From assembly GCF_002159735.1 (NCBI RefSeq), contig NZ_NFJF01000001.1, forward strand, positions 186,001-250,000: a DNA stretch of 64,000 nucleotides, read 5' to 3'. Position numbers and translations under genes: made by a program. Positions 25,208-33,779 of the stretch are shown here, one piece after another. The first letter of the stretch is position 1; each line of letters opens with the position of its first letter. This DNA comes from Olsenella sp. An270. Lineage in GTDB: Bacteria; Actinomycetota; Coriobacteriia; Coriobacteriales; Atopobiaceae. Below the pieces are notes generated by a model. The model did not search any database. It was not told the origin of the DNA and saw only the letters and a program-made list of their open reading frames with translations.

Positions 25208-26653
25208 ATGGCGCTCCTAACAAGCTACTACCTGCCCGGCCTCGCCGTCGAGGACCACGCGATCGACGTCCCGCTCGACTGGCGGGGCACGTCCCCCGCG
25301 CGCTTGGCGGGCGTCGAAAGCGCGCCTACCTCGCTGCTCGCGGAGGCGTCGGCGGCCGAGAAGTGCGATCCCGCCTTCGAGGGTCGCTCCCTGCGCCTCT
25401 TCTACCGCGTGGTCAGCGCGCCGGAGAACGTGGGACGCGACCTCCCGTACCTCGTCTTTCTCCAGGGCGGTCCCGGCGGCGCCAGCCCGCGCCTCACCTC
25501 GCCGACAAGCGACGGCTGGGTCGCGGAGGCGGTGCGCCATTTCCGCGTGATCCTGCCCGACCAGCGCGGCACCGGACGCTCCTCGCGCGTGGACGGCGCC
25601 ACGATCGCGCGCGAGGGCGATGCCGCCGCGCAGGCCCGCTTCCTCAAGCGCTTCCTCGCGGACTCGATCGTCCGTGACCTCGAGTACCTGCGCCTCAAGG
25701 AGCTCGGCGGCGTTCGCTGGGTCACGCTCGGCCAGAGCTACGGCGGCTTTCTCACGCTCGCGTACCTCTCCACGTTCCCCGGCGCCGCGGCGGCGTGCTT
25801 CACCTGCGGCGGCATCCCGCACGTGCCGGCGAGCGCCGAGGAGATCTACGCCCACACGTTCCCGCGCATGGTCGCCAAGACGAGCCTCCTCTACGAGCGC
25901 TACCCGGACGACGAGCGCCGCCTCGCGCTCCTCGCCGGCCGCGCCGCCGTCGGAGACGTGCGCCTGCCAGACGGCTCGCCACTCTCCCCGCGACGCCTGC
26001 AGTCGCTGGGGCAGGGCCTTGGCATGAAGCCGGGCCACGAGCGCCTTCACAACCTGCTCGACCTTGCCTTCACTGCCGGCGACGGCTCCGCGGACGCGGC
26101 TCTTGCCGCAGTGCGCGGGCACGCCGAGAAGATTGAGCTCTCGCCGGCGTTTCTCGCGGGCGCGTGGTCGACCACCAACGTTGCGGCGAACCCACTCTAC
26201 TGGGTGCTCCAGGAGCTCATCTATGCGGACGGCGAGCTGGACGCGCCGATCGCGTGGGCTGCGGAGCGCGCCTGGCGCGAGCGTCCCGAGTTCGACCCCG
26301 TCGCGCGACCCCTCATGCTCACGGGCGAGGCCTGCTTCCCGTGGATGTTCGAGGAGATGCCGGAGCTGCGGCCCTTCGCGGGCGCGATGGGGTGCCTCAT
26401 GGCGGACACGTCGTTCGGCCGGCCCTACGACCCCGCGGCTCTTCTCGCCAACGAGACGCCGCTCCAGGCGGCGGTCTACTTCGACGACCTCTACGTAGAC
26501 GCAAGCCTGCAGCTGGACACGCTCGGCCGCGTGGGCGCGGGCCACGCCTGGGTCACCAACGAATTCGAGCACGACGGCCTGCACGGCGACCGTGTGTTCA
26601 AGCACCTGCTGGACGAGGCACGTGACCGCGGCGACCTTGCGGGCCTGCTGTAG
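25208..26653 (+). CDS. alpha/beta-hydrolase, proline iminopeptidase-like (S33)
   Basis: A 481-residue hydrolase of the S33 aminopeptidase family, which removes N-terminal proline or other residues from small peptides. Seen: the oxyanion block LVFLQGGPGGASPR (about 80), LPDQRGTGRS, the nucleophile elbow LGQSYGGFLTLAYL (Ser at about 178), and a late segment GAGHAWVTNEFEHDGLHGD that should carry the catalytic His. There is no signal peptide, so it is probably cytoplasmic. The long middle is the family's lid domain. CAGGAGGACTC precedes the ATG. It stands alone between a repeat element and the defence island. Confidence 0.85.
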   Translation: MALLTSYYLPGLAVEDHAIDVPLDWRGTSPARLAGVESAPTSLLAEASAAEKCDPAFEGRSLRLFYRVVSAPENVGRDLPYLVFLQGGPGGASPRLTSPTSDGWVAEAVRHFRVILPDQRGTGRSSRVDGATIAREGDAAAQARFLKRFLADSIVRDLEYLRLKELGGVRWVTLGQSYGGFLTLAYLSTFPGAAAACFTCGGIPHVPASAEEIYAHTFPRMVAKTSLLYERYPDDERRLALLAGRAAVGDVRLPDGSPLSPRRLQSLGQGLGMKPGHERLHNLLDLAFTAGDGSADAALAAVRGHAEKIELSPAFLAGAWSTTNVAANPLYWVLQELIYADGELDAPIAWAAERAWRERPEFDPVARPLMLTGEACFPWMFEEMPELRPFAGAMGCLMADTSFGRPYDPAALLANETPLQAAVYFDDLYVDASLQLDTLGRVGAGHAWVTNEFEHDGLHGDRVFKHLLDEARDRGDLAGLL

Positions 26654-26732
26654 CAAGGGTCGTCTTGCCACGAGAATTGGCGGGCGGGATCGAAGTCGCT
26701 GACCGAGTGCGCGCCTATGAAGAATTGATTGC

Positions 26733-26745
26733 CCGACATTGTCGG
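26733..26745. promoter_or_regulatory. palindrome CCGACA-T-TGTCGG upstream of the antitoxin RNA
   Basis: A perfect 6+1+6 palindrome lies 36 nt before the first antitoxin repeat, about where a promoter or operator of the toxin-antitoxin locus is expected. No consensus promoter could be assigned with confidence. Confidence 0.35.
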
Positions 26746-26781
26746 TGGATTCTATGTGACGACTGGCATAGACTGTAGGCA

Positions 26782-26853
26782 GCGGGCATATCTCGGCCCT
26801 AACGGAGAAAGTTATAAGCGGGCATATCTCGGCCCTAACTGAGAAAGTTATAA
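26782..26853 (+). ncRNA. toxI: ToxI-like antitoxin RNA repeats (type III TA)
   Basis: Two head-to-tail 36-nt units (26782-26817 and 26818-26853) differ at one base. In each, GGGC pairs with GCCC and TCTC with GAGA, and the four segments run in the order 1-2-1'-2'. This is an H-type pseudoknot, the fold of known type III antitoxin RNAs. Known ToxI has 36-nt repeats and lies directly upstream of toxN behind a terminator, exactly as here. The toxin would cut its own repeat RNA into units that then inhibit it. Two units is at the low end for the family. Confidence 0.8.
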
Positions 26854-26889
26854 GTGAGCGTTTCGCCGCTCTGAGTGCGAGCGTAACAG

Positions 26890-26930
26890 CGAGGGTGGGC
26901 TCTGCCTGCCCTCGATTTGTCTATTTGGGA
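26890..26930 (+). terminator. terminator between antitoxin RNA and toxN
   Basis: Stem CGAGGG.GGGC with GCCT.CCCTCG and loop TCT is followed by ATTTGTCTATTT. In type III systems a leaky terminator here sets the ratio of antitoxin RNA to toxin mRNA. Confidence 0.65.
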
Positions 26931-26939
26931 GGGGTTGAG

Positions 26940-27425
26940 ATGGAAGACATTGGAATCTACGAAGTGAGCGAACGCTATGTCGACTATCTGGCTCCCCTTG
27001 CTCCGCACTTGTTTCATAACAAGCGCCACGGGCAGAAGTTCTCCCGAAAGTATATCGGTGTCGTGCTGACGGTGAACGATATGGATTACTTTGCCCCCTT
27101 ATCCTCCTTCAAGGACAAACATCGAAAGATGAAGGAGGGTTTGGACCTCATCAAGCTCAAGGACTACGCCGTCATCAACTTGAACTGCATGTTTCCCGTT
27201 CCCGAGAATCAGTGCACCTATGTTGACATCTCCAAGGTAGAGGACCCCTCGTATCGCTCCCTTCTTCGGGCGGAGTATCGGGAAATCAGGGCTCTCTCCG
27301 GACGCATTAGGAAGAGCGCACGGAACCTTTATCGGCACAAGATCAAGAACGGAACGTCGACCCGTTTGGCGGCTCGCTGCAATGACTTTACGGTGCTTGA
27401 GACCGCCTGCAAGGAGTTCTTGTAA
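26940..27425 (+). CDS. toxN: type III toxin-antitoxin endoribonuclease toxin, ToxN/AbiQ family
   Basis: A 161-residue RNase toxin, near the usual ToxN length (about 170). Family blocks are recognisable in order: YEVSERYVDYL at the N-terminus, YIGVVLTVNDMDYFAPLSS (core strand and the Ser-rich active-site loop), FKDKHRKMK with the lysines after it, YAVINLNCMFPVP, LLRAEYREIRALSGRI, and a terminal CNDFTVLETACKEF. In known systems the toxin dimer or trimer is neutralised by pseudoknot RNA, and is freed on phage infection to abort growth. GGGAGGGG precedes the ATG. The two 36-nt repeats and a terminator upstream complete the locus. Confidence 0.88.
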   Translation: MEDIGIYEVSERYVDYLAPLAPHLFHNKRHGQKFSRKYIGVVLTVNDMDYFAPLSSFKDKHRKMKEGLDLIKLKDYAVINLNCMFPVPENQCTYVDISKVEDPSYRSLLRAEYREIRALSGRIRKSARNLYRHKIKNGTSTRLAARCNDFTVLETACKEFL

Positions 27426-27454
27426 AAAACGGCCGAGAAGAACGGAGGGCTCGC

Positions 27455-27664
27455 ATGAGTGATGGCATGCCCGGGTGGGCGGCGTGGGGGAGCCTCGCCG
27501 AGGAGCAGCTTGCGGGTGAGGCTGAGGCGCTGCTGCGCGAGAGTCGGCGCGCGCCGGTAGAGCGTCGCCGTGTGGAGGCGCTGCTCGACCTCTACGGCCA
27601 GAGCTTTGAGACGCTGCCCGACTATCTGCGGCGCATTGTGGGAGAGATTGAGGTCGAGGACTGA
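27455..27664 (+). CDS. small acidic protein of unknown function
   Basis: A 69-residue protein that I do not recognise. It is helical and acidic (SLAEEQLAGEAEALLRESRR, then ALLDLYGQSFETLPDYLRRIV), with no membrane segment or metal motif. The ATG follows CGGAGGGCTCGC. It lies 29 nt after toxN on the same strand and before the promoter region of the restriction operon, so it could be a regulator or accessory of either. The ribosome site and GC content near that of the host support a real gene. Confidence 0.6.
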   Translation: MSDGMPGWAAWGSLAEEQLAGEAEALLRESRRAPVERRRVEALLDLYGQSFETLPDYLRRIVGEIEVED

Positions 27665-27782
27665 CCGTCCGCCCACCAGCATGTGCGAATGCTTGCAACT
27701 CTCGGTATCATGGGAGTGTTGAATTATTGTCCGGTGCCCTCGCTACGATGGGGACGGTGCCGGTCGTAACGGGAGCGAGCAC

Positions 27783-27890
27783 ATGAATGCGCTTGTGAAC
27801 TGCAAAAACCTAACGGGGGGGGGTTCTCCGAGTAGGAGTGCCCGTCTAGTCCCGCATGCCCTGCTACGCCGCCCCGAGGGGGTGGCGTAG
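27783..27890 (+). CDS. leader ORF with G9 tract, coupled to the defence operon
   Basis: A 35-codon ORF: ATG at 27783 after GGGAGCGAGCAC, stop TAG at 27888-27890, three bases before the helicase ATG (TAGCGAATG). It contains nine consecutive G (27815-27823). With 8 or 10 G the frame would stop at 27850 or 27834 instead, before the hairpin at 27863-27891. Translation in the present length crosses and melts that hairpin, which holds the GAGGGGG ribosome site of the helicase. I infer a phase-variable leader that turns operon translation on or off. The peptide itself resembles nothing I know. Confidence 0.6.
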   Translation: MNALVNCKNLTGGGSPSRSARLVPHALLRRPEGVA

Positions 27891-27891
27891 C
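27863..27891 (+). promoter_or_regulatory. hairpin sequestering the helicase ribosome-binding site
   Basis: The 13-bp imperfect stem pairs GCTACGCCGCCCC with GGGGGTGGCGTAGC around a GA-rich loop. The right arm includes GAGGGGG, the only ribosome site for the ATG at 27894, and ends at the leader stop codon. Confidence 0.65.
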
Positions 27892-27893
27892 GA

Positions 27894-30800
27894 ATGGACA
27901 ATGCCTTTTTCGACAACAGAACCAGTATTCTCAAAGATGACCTTATCAGGGTCATAGAAGAAGGGGATACTGTCTCTATTGCGGCGTCGGTGTTCTCCAT
28001 GTACGCATTCAACGAGCTTCGCGAGCAGCTCGAGTCGCTCGACGAGTTCCGGTTCATATACACCGAGCCAACCTTTGCCAAGGAGCACGCCAAGAAGGAG
28101 CAGCGTGAGTTCTACATCCCGCGCCTTTCGCGCGAGCAGGGACTCTACGGCACAGAGTTTGAAATCAAGCTTCGCAACGAGCTTACCCAGAAAGCCGTTG
28201 CGTCGGAATGCGCGAGCTGGATCAGGAAGAAGGCTCGTTTCAGGTCCGCGACAACCGGTCAGGCGCCTGTTGCCCCCGCGCTGACCGTGAGCGGAAAGGA
28301 AGACGCCTCTACCTATATGCCCTTCCAGCGCTTTACGGTGGGAGAGCTTGGGGTGGGCGACCATCCTACCGTGACGGGCGTGTCGCGTCTTGACACCTCG
28401 ACGTCCCGACAGTTCCTTGTCATGTTCGATCAGGCGTGGGAAAACGGGGGGCTCGAAGACGTCACGGATACAGTCGTGGACAACATTCAGGCAATGTATC
28501 GGGAGAATGCGCCCGAACTTATCTACTATGCAGCGCTCTATCGAATCTTCCACGAGTTCCTTGACGATGTCTCGGTGGACAACCTGCCCAAGGAGGGAAC
28601 GGGTTTCCGTGAAAGTGCCATTTGGAACCTTCTCTATGACTTCCAAAGAGACGCGGTCCTTGCCATTATCAACAAGCTCCAGACCTACGATGGCTGCATC
28701 CTCGCCGACAGCGTAGGTCTTGGCAAGACGTTCACGGCACTCGCTGTCATTAAGTACTACGAGTCGCTCAATCGCAACGTGCTCGTCCTTTGCCCTAAGA
28801 AGCTTTCGGACAACTGGACGATGTACCGCAACAACCAGGTCAACAATCCCATAGCCAGCGATCGTCTCCGCTATGACGTGCTCTACCACACCGACCTCTC
28901 GCGCAAGCGGGGCAAGACCGTCACGGGCATGGACCTGGAGACAATCAACTGGGGCGGATATGACCTCGTCGTCATCGACGAGTCCCACAACTTCCGCAAC
29001 GGCGAAGACACGGCAACTGCGGCAAGGGACGACGGGACGGGTGGTACCGAGAACCGCTATCAGCGTCTGCTCAACCACGTCATTCGCGGTGGAGTCCCTA
29101 CCAAGGTGCTCATGCTCTCCGCCACCCCCGTCAACAACCGTTTCCGTGACCTGCGCAACCAGCTAAGGCTCGCCTATCAGGGAGATCCGGCTGGGTGGTC
29201 GGAGAAGCTGGGGCTCTCTTCCAACATTGAGGACGTGTTCAAGAGCGCCCAGGGTGCCTTCACGGTCTGGTCCAAGCTTCCCGTCGAGGGGCGTAGCACC
29301 GAGGCGCTCACTGATTCGCTCGACTTCGACTTCTTCAAGGTTCTCGACCAGGTGACGGTTGCTCGCTCGCGCAAGCATATCCAGCGGTACTACGACGTGA
29401 GCGCCATCGGCCCGTTCCCGCGCCGCAACGATCCCATCTCAATCTACCCCAAGCTCTCCACGCTGCCCAACAGCACCACATACAGCGAGATTGCCAACTC
29501 GCTTGATCTGCTCAAGCTCGCGGTTTACATCCCATCGCACTATCTGCTGGCTTCGGCTCGAGGCAAGTACGAGGACAGGAATGGCAACCTCACCACGAGC
29601 GGTCGCGAGACGGGTGTCCGCAAGCTCATGGCCGCCAACTTGCTCAAGCGTCTCGAGAGCTCCGTCTCGTCGTTCAGGCTCACGCTCGAGCGCGTCTTCT
29701 CCGTAATGAACCAGTGCCTCAACACCATTGAGGTGTTCAAGGCGGAGGGCGCGGTTACGGCAAAGGTGGATACCTCCTCTTTTGGCAAAGACTTCGACCT
29801 CGACTACGAGGATGCCGACTTCATGGACTTCTCCGTGGGCGGCAAAACGCAGTTCGATCTTCGCGACCTCGATTGGAAAAGCTGGGAGAAGGACGTCCGG
29901 GATGACGCTCAGACGATTGAGGGCCTGCTCGAGATGATTCGCAGCATCGATGCCGAGCATGACGACAAGCTCCTGCGTCTCGAACGGCTCATTGCCAAGA
30001 AGGCCGAGAACCCCATCAACCCGGGCAACAAGAAGGTCATCGTGTTCACGGCGTTCGCCGACACCGCGAACTACCTTTACGAGAACGTCTCCGAGTTTGC
30101 GTCCCGCGAGCTGGGGCTGGGAGTCGCAGAGGTCACGGGATCGGGTGGCGGCAAGACCAACGTTGAGGGCGTCCGCGGGGACCTTTCCGAGATCCTCACC
30201 TGCTTCTCACCTGTCTCCAAGGACCGCGACAAGGTCTACCCGCGTCTGCGCGGCAAGGACATCGACATCCTCATCGCCACGGACTGCATCTCCGAGGGCC
30301 AGAACCTCCAGGACTGCGACTATCTTGTGAACTACGACATCCATTGGAACCCGGTGCGCATAGTCCAGCGCTTCGGCCGTGTTGACCGCATCGGCTCCAA
30401 GAACGACGCCATTCAGCTCGTCAACTTCTGGCCGGATGAAGACCTTGATCACTATATCAACCTCAAGGCGCGCGTCGAGAATCGCATGCACGCCGTCGTC
30501 ATGACCTCGACCGGCGACGACGACTACATAAACGAGGACGAGAAGGGCGACCTCGAGTATCGCAAACAGCAGCTCGAGCAGATGAAGCATGAGGTCGTGG
30601 ACCTCGAGGACGTCTCGGGCGGCGTCTCCATCACCGACCTCGGTCTCAACGACTTCCGGATGGACCTCGTCTCCTACCACCAGGAGAACCCGGACATCGA
30701 CCGCGTTCCCACGGGCATTGATGCCGTGGTGGAAGGCGACACTCCGGGCATCATCTTCGTGCTCCGCAACGTGAATCAGGAGCTCGACGCCAAGACACGC

Positions 30801-31151
30801 AACCAGATTCACCCGTTCTACCTGGTGTACGTGAGCGACGAGGGCGAGGTCGTGCATGGTTACCTCGATCCCAAAGAGTCTCTCGACGCCATGAGACGCC
30901 TGTGCAAGGGTAAGTCCGAACCAGATGCAGCGCTCTGCCGTGCCTACAACAAGGCCACGAAGAACGGGCGAGACATGCGTGCCGCCTCGAGCCTGCTGCG
31001 CAGTGCCATCGATTCGATCGTGGAGGAGAAGGCCGAGGCCGACCTCGACAGCTTCTTCTCCGGCGGTACTACGAGCTTCCTCGAGAACGACGTCGCCGGC
31101 CTCGATGACTTCGAGCTCGTCTGCTTCCTGGTGGTGAGGCCTCGTGCTTAA
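27894..31151 (+). CDS. SNF2-type helicase with N-terminal PLD-like domain
   Basis: A 1085-residue superfamily 2 ATPase. The first 190 residues resemble the PLD-like domain found before such helicases (DDLIRVIEEGDTVSIAASVFSMYAFNEL), but without a clear HKD motif. The motor has Walker A LADSVGLGKTFTA (about 269-281), DESH in VVIDESHNFRN (about 360), SAT in LMLSATPVNN (about 405), and a C-terminal half with IVFTAFADTANYL, LIATDCISEGQNLQ and IVQRFGRVDRIG (about 823). Helicases of this type occur next to DUF4391 proteins and type III Mod/Res genes. Its role is inferred as DNA or nucleoprotein remodelling during phage defence. It overlaps the DUF4391 gene by 8 nt. Confidence 0.88.
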   Translation: MDNAFFDNRTSILKDDLIRVIEEGDTVSIAASVFSMYAFNELREQLESLDEFRFIYTEPTFAKEHAKKEQREFYIPRLSREQGLYGTEFEIKLRNELTQKAVASECASWIRKKARFRSATTGQAPVAPALTVSGKEDASTYMPFQRFTVGELGVGDHPTVTGVSRLDTSTSRQFLVMFDQAWENGGLEDVTDTVVDNIQAMYRENAPELIYYAALYRIFHEFLDDVSVDNLPKEGTGFRESAIWNLLYDFQRDAVLAIINKLQTYDGCILADSVGLGKTFTALAVIKYYESLNRNVLVLCPKKLSDNWTMYRNNQVNNPIASDRLRYDVLYHTDLSRKRGKTVTGMDLETINWGGYDLVVIDESHNFRNGEDTATAARDDGTGGTENRYQRLLNHVIRGGVPTKVLMLSATPVNNRFRDLRNQLRLAYQGDPAGWSEKLGLSSNIEDVFKSAQGAFTVWSKLPVEGRSTEALTDSLDFDFFKVLDQVTVARSRKHIQRYYDVSAIGPFPRRNDPISIYPKLSTLPNSTTYSEIANSLDLLKLAVYIPSHYLLASARGKYEDRNGNLTTSGRETGVRKLMAANLLKRLESSVSSFRLTLERVFSVMNQCLNTIEVFKAEGAVTAKVDTSSFGKDFDLDYEDADFMDFSVGGKTQFDLRDLDWKSWEKDVRDDAQTIEGLLEMIRSIDAEHDDKLLRLERLIAKKAENPINPGNKKVIVFTAFADTANYLYENVSEFASRELGLGVAEVTGSGGGKTNVEGVRGDLSEILTCFSPVSKDRDKVYPRLRGKDIDILIATDCISEGQNLQDCDYLVNYDIHWNPVRIVQRFGRVDRIGSKNDAIQLVNFWPDEDLDHYINLKARVENRMHAVVMTSTGDDDYINEDEKGDLEYRKQQLEQMKHEVVDLEDVSGGVSITDLGLNDFRMDLVSYHQENPDIDRVPTGIDAVVEGDTPGIIFVLRNVNQELDAKTRNQIHPFYLVYVSDEGEVVHGYLDPKESLDAMRRLCKGKSEPDAALCRAYNKATKNGRDMRAASSLLRSAIDSIVEEKAEADLDSFFSGGTTSFLENDVAGLDDFELVCFLVVRPRA

Positions 31152-31758
31152 CCTGCCGAGCACGGTGCTCGTCAACCGTGTGATGCCCAAGAAGGCGTTT
31201 TACGAGCACCTCAAGACAACGACTGCCATCAAGGAGCAGTTTGTCCAGCAGATCGAGCGCATCGAGATGGTCGCTTCCATCAAGGAGGCCAGCATCCACA
31301 TCCCTGGCGACAAGGATGTGGCGGAGATAGATGTCCTCGCGCTCCACCTCAAAGGTGCCGATGTTCCCTACGAGGCAATCGAGTTGGTTGCGCGTTCGAT
31401 ACCCAACAAGCTGCTCTTCGTTTGTCTGACGGACGAGTCCTGCAAGCTGCTCGTGAGGCGAGATCGTCTCTATGAGACGGAATGGGTATCAGTCGATGAC
31501 GCTAAGCTCGAGCTGGCGGGATCGACCTTAGGAGAGCTGTGGGACTCCATCGCCTCTCAGGTCGTTTTCGGCGACGCCAACTCCGTTGACCTTGCTGGGC
31601 GCCTTGAGCGCAAGAGGCGGAGCGAGTCGCTGCGGCTCGAGCTCGAGCAGGTTGAGCGGAAGCGCAAATCAGAAAAGCAAATCGCAAAGAAGAACGCTCT
31701 CTTCGATCGCAAACGCGCAATCGAGGCGGAGCTGTCCCGTCTGGAGGGGGAGTCCTGA
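31144..31758 (+). CDS. DUF4391 family protein
   Basis: A 204-residue protein matching the DUF4391 family, found between SNF2 helicases and type III methylases. The N-terminal 140 residues are alpha/beta with the conserved start LNLPSTVLVNRVMPKKAFYEH and segments QQIERIEMVASIKEASIHIP and IPNKLLFVCLTDE. The last 50 residues are a charged coiled coil (ERKRRSESLRLELEQVERKR). Function is unknown; a link between helicase and methylase is a guess from gene order. GTG start at 31144 inside the helicase end; the stop overlaps the Mod start (TGATG). Confidence 0.8.
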   Translation: MLNLPSTVLVNRVMPKKAFYEHLKTTTAIKEQFVQQIERIEMVASIKEASIHIPGDKDVAEIDVLALHLKGADVPYEAIELVARSIPNKLLFVCLTDESCKLLVRRDRLYETEWVSVDDAKLELAGSTLGELWDSIASQVVFGDANSVDLAGRLERKRRSESLRLELEQVERKRKSEKQIAKKNALFDRKRAIEAELSRLEGES

Positions 31759-33776
31759 TGGAGAAGCTGTCCCACACCACCGAGAGCATCCTCGACGAGA
31801 ACGTCGAGAAGCTCGCCGCGCTCTTCCCCGAGGTCGTGACCGAGGTTCGCGAGCCCGACGGCACCCTTCGTCACGCCATCGACGCCGATGCCCTCAGGGA
31901 GCGAGTGGGCGACGTCGCCGAGGGCAGCCGCGAGCGCTACCAGTTCACCTGGCCGGGCAAGCGCGAGGCCAAGCAGGAGGCGTACCGCCAGATAGACAAG
32001 TGCCTGCGCCCGTGCCCCGAGGAGAGCGTGGACTGGGACACGACCGGCAACCTCTACATCGAGGGCGACAACCTCGACGCGCTCAAGCTCCTGCGCAACA
32101 CCTACGCCGGCAAGGTCAAGATGATCTACATCGACCCGCCCTACAACACGGGCCACGACTTCATCTACGACGACGACTTCGCGCGGACGAAGGCCGACTA
32201 CGATGCCGAGAGCGGCGACTACGACGAGAAGGGAGGCCGTCTCGTCGCCAACCCCGAGTCCAACGGCCGCTTCCACTCCGACTGGTGCTCGATGATGTAC
32301 CCGCGTCTGTTGCTCGCGAGGGATTTGCTGAGTGATGACGGAGTTATCTTTATCTCAATCGACGATGGTGAATTGCAATCACTTGTGCAGATATGTAATG
32401 AGATATTTGGCTGCAGCAATGGTTTCCCCACCCTATGCGTCGAGATTTCTAAAACTCAAGGGATGAAAGTTGCGGCTGCCCAAAAAGGACAAATTGTAAA
32501 GAATCACGAGTATGTGACTGTTTATTCAGCCAACAAAGAGCTGGCATCATTGAATCGAATGCCTTTATATGATAGGGCGACAAAGTATGATAATCATTTC
32601 GATATCATATTAGATGATAAGGGGGCTACTAGATCACTTCTTGAATTTCTAAGGAACACCCCTGAGTCTGCTGAATATTTCGAACGCTACGGGCTTGATT
32701 ATTCTAAAGACAGTCTTCAAATATTGCTTAATATATCCAGTGAGTTTGAGGAATATTTTTATCGTTATGTCGCAAGTAGGCTATACCAAAAAACTATGAT
32801 CAATATGTCCTCAATTCAAAAGCTGGACATGCCTGTTGGAAAAGTTGTTGAATATTCTGGATACCTCCTACTAAAGAACAGTAGGGGAAGAATAGAGCAG
32901 CTTCAATCATTTGAAAAGACTTTGCATTACTCAGATGAATATAGGCCGAGATTTGAGCGCACTACAATTCGAGGTGCTCTTTGGAAGGGCTTTTATTCTG
33001 ACATGATGAACGTGGCCAAAGAAGGAGGCGTGGATTTTAAAAATGGAAAGAAGCCCGTCCGTCTAATTGAGCAACTTGCAAAATGGCTTAACAGAAGGGA
33101 CGCTATCATTCTCGACTTCTTCTCTGGCTCCGCCACCACCGCTCATGCTGTCATGCGGCTCAACGCGGAGGACGGCGGAAGCCGCAAGTTCATCATGGTG
33201 CAGCTGCCAGAGGTCTGCGATGAGAAGTCGGAGGCTGCCAAGGCTGGCTACAAGAACATCTGCGAGATAGGTAAGGAGCGCATCCGCCGTGCGGGCAAGA
33301 AGATTGCCGCTGAGGTGGAGGAGTCCAACCGCCAGCTCAAGCTCGGTGAGGAGCCAAAGAAGGTTCCGGACATCGGCTTCCGTGTGCTCAAGATCGACTC
33401 CTCGAACTTCGAGGACGTTTCTGTGGAACCGGACGGGTTCTCCCAGGATGCGATGCTTACGTTCGCGGACAACCTCAAGCTCGACCGCGCACCCGACGAT
33501 CTTATCATCCAGGTGATGCTCAAGAAGCAGATCGAGCTCTCGGCTCCTATCGAAAAGCTCCACGTCGACGGATGCACTGTCTTCTCGGTTGACGGCGGGC
33601 GTCTGGTCGCCTGCTTCGACAGGGACGTTCCCGTCGAGGTCATGACGGCAATGGCCAAGATGGAGCCCGACTACGCGGTCATGCGCGACGCCTCCTTCGC
33701 CGGTGACGATGCCGTCTCAAACTTTGCCGAGATCTTCAAGAACTACAGTTCCATTACCGAGGTCGAGGTGATCTAG
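31758..33776 (+). CDS. mod: type III restriction-modification methyltransferase (Mod)
   Basis: A 672-residue beta-class N6-adenine methyltransferase that recognises and protects the target site. Catalytic DPPYNTG lies in IYIDPPYNTGHDF (about 125-131), and the SAM-binding FSGSATTAHAVM is near residue 454. This motif order defines the beta group. Between them, codons from about 188 to 450 (about 32320-33110) form the target-recognition domain and are strikingly AT-rich, while both flanks have the high GC of the host. A C-terminal 100-residue tail binds Res. Overlaps the DUF4391 stop; Res follows after 3 nt. Confidence 0.93.
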   Translation: MEKLSHTTESILDENVEKLAALFPEVVTEVREPDGTLRHAIDADALRERVGDVAEGSRERYQFTWPGKREAKQEAYRQIDKCLRPCPEESVDWDTTGNLYIEGDNLDALKLLRNTYAGKVKMIYIDPPYNTGHDFIYDDDFARTKADYDAESGDYDEKGGRLVANPESNGRFHSDWCSMMYPRLLLARDLLSDDGVIFISIDDGELQSLVQICNEIFGCSNGFPTLCVEISKTQGMKVAAAQKGQIVKNHEYVTVYSANKELASLNRMPLYDRATKYDNHFDIILDDKGATRSLLEFLRNTPESAEYFERYGLDYSKDSLQILLNISSEFEEYFYRYVASRLYQKTMINMSSIQKLDMPVGKVVEYSGYLLLKNSRGRIEQLQSFEKTLHYSDEYRPRFERTTIRGALWKGFYSDMMNVAKEGGVDFKNGKKPVRLIEQLAKWLNRRDAIILDFFSGSATTAHAVMRLNAEDGGSRKFIMVQLPEVCDEKSEAAKAGYKNICEIGKERIRRAGKKIAAEVEESNRQLKLGEEPKKVPDIGFRVLKIDSSNFEDVSVEPDGFSQDAMLTFADNLKLDRAPDDLIIQVMLKKQIELSAPIEKLHVDGCTVFSVDGGRLVACFDRDVPVEVMTAMAKMEPDYAVMRDASFAGDDAVSNFAEIFKNYSSITEVEVI

Positions 33777-33779
33777 GTT

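Noticed and set aside
26782-26853. CRISPR array, because of two 36-nt direct repeats
   Set aside because: The units abut with no spacer, only two exist, there are no cas genes, and a ToxN toxin follows. A type III antitoxin explains the repeats.
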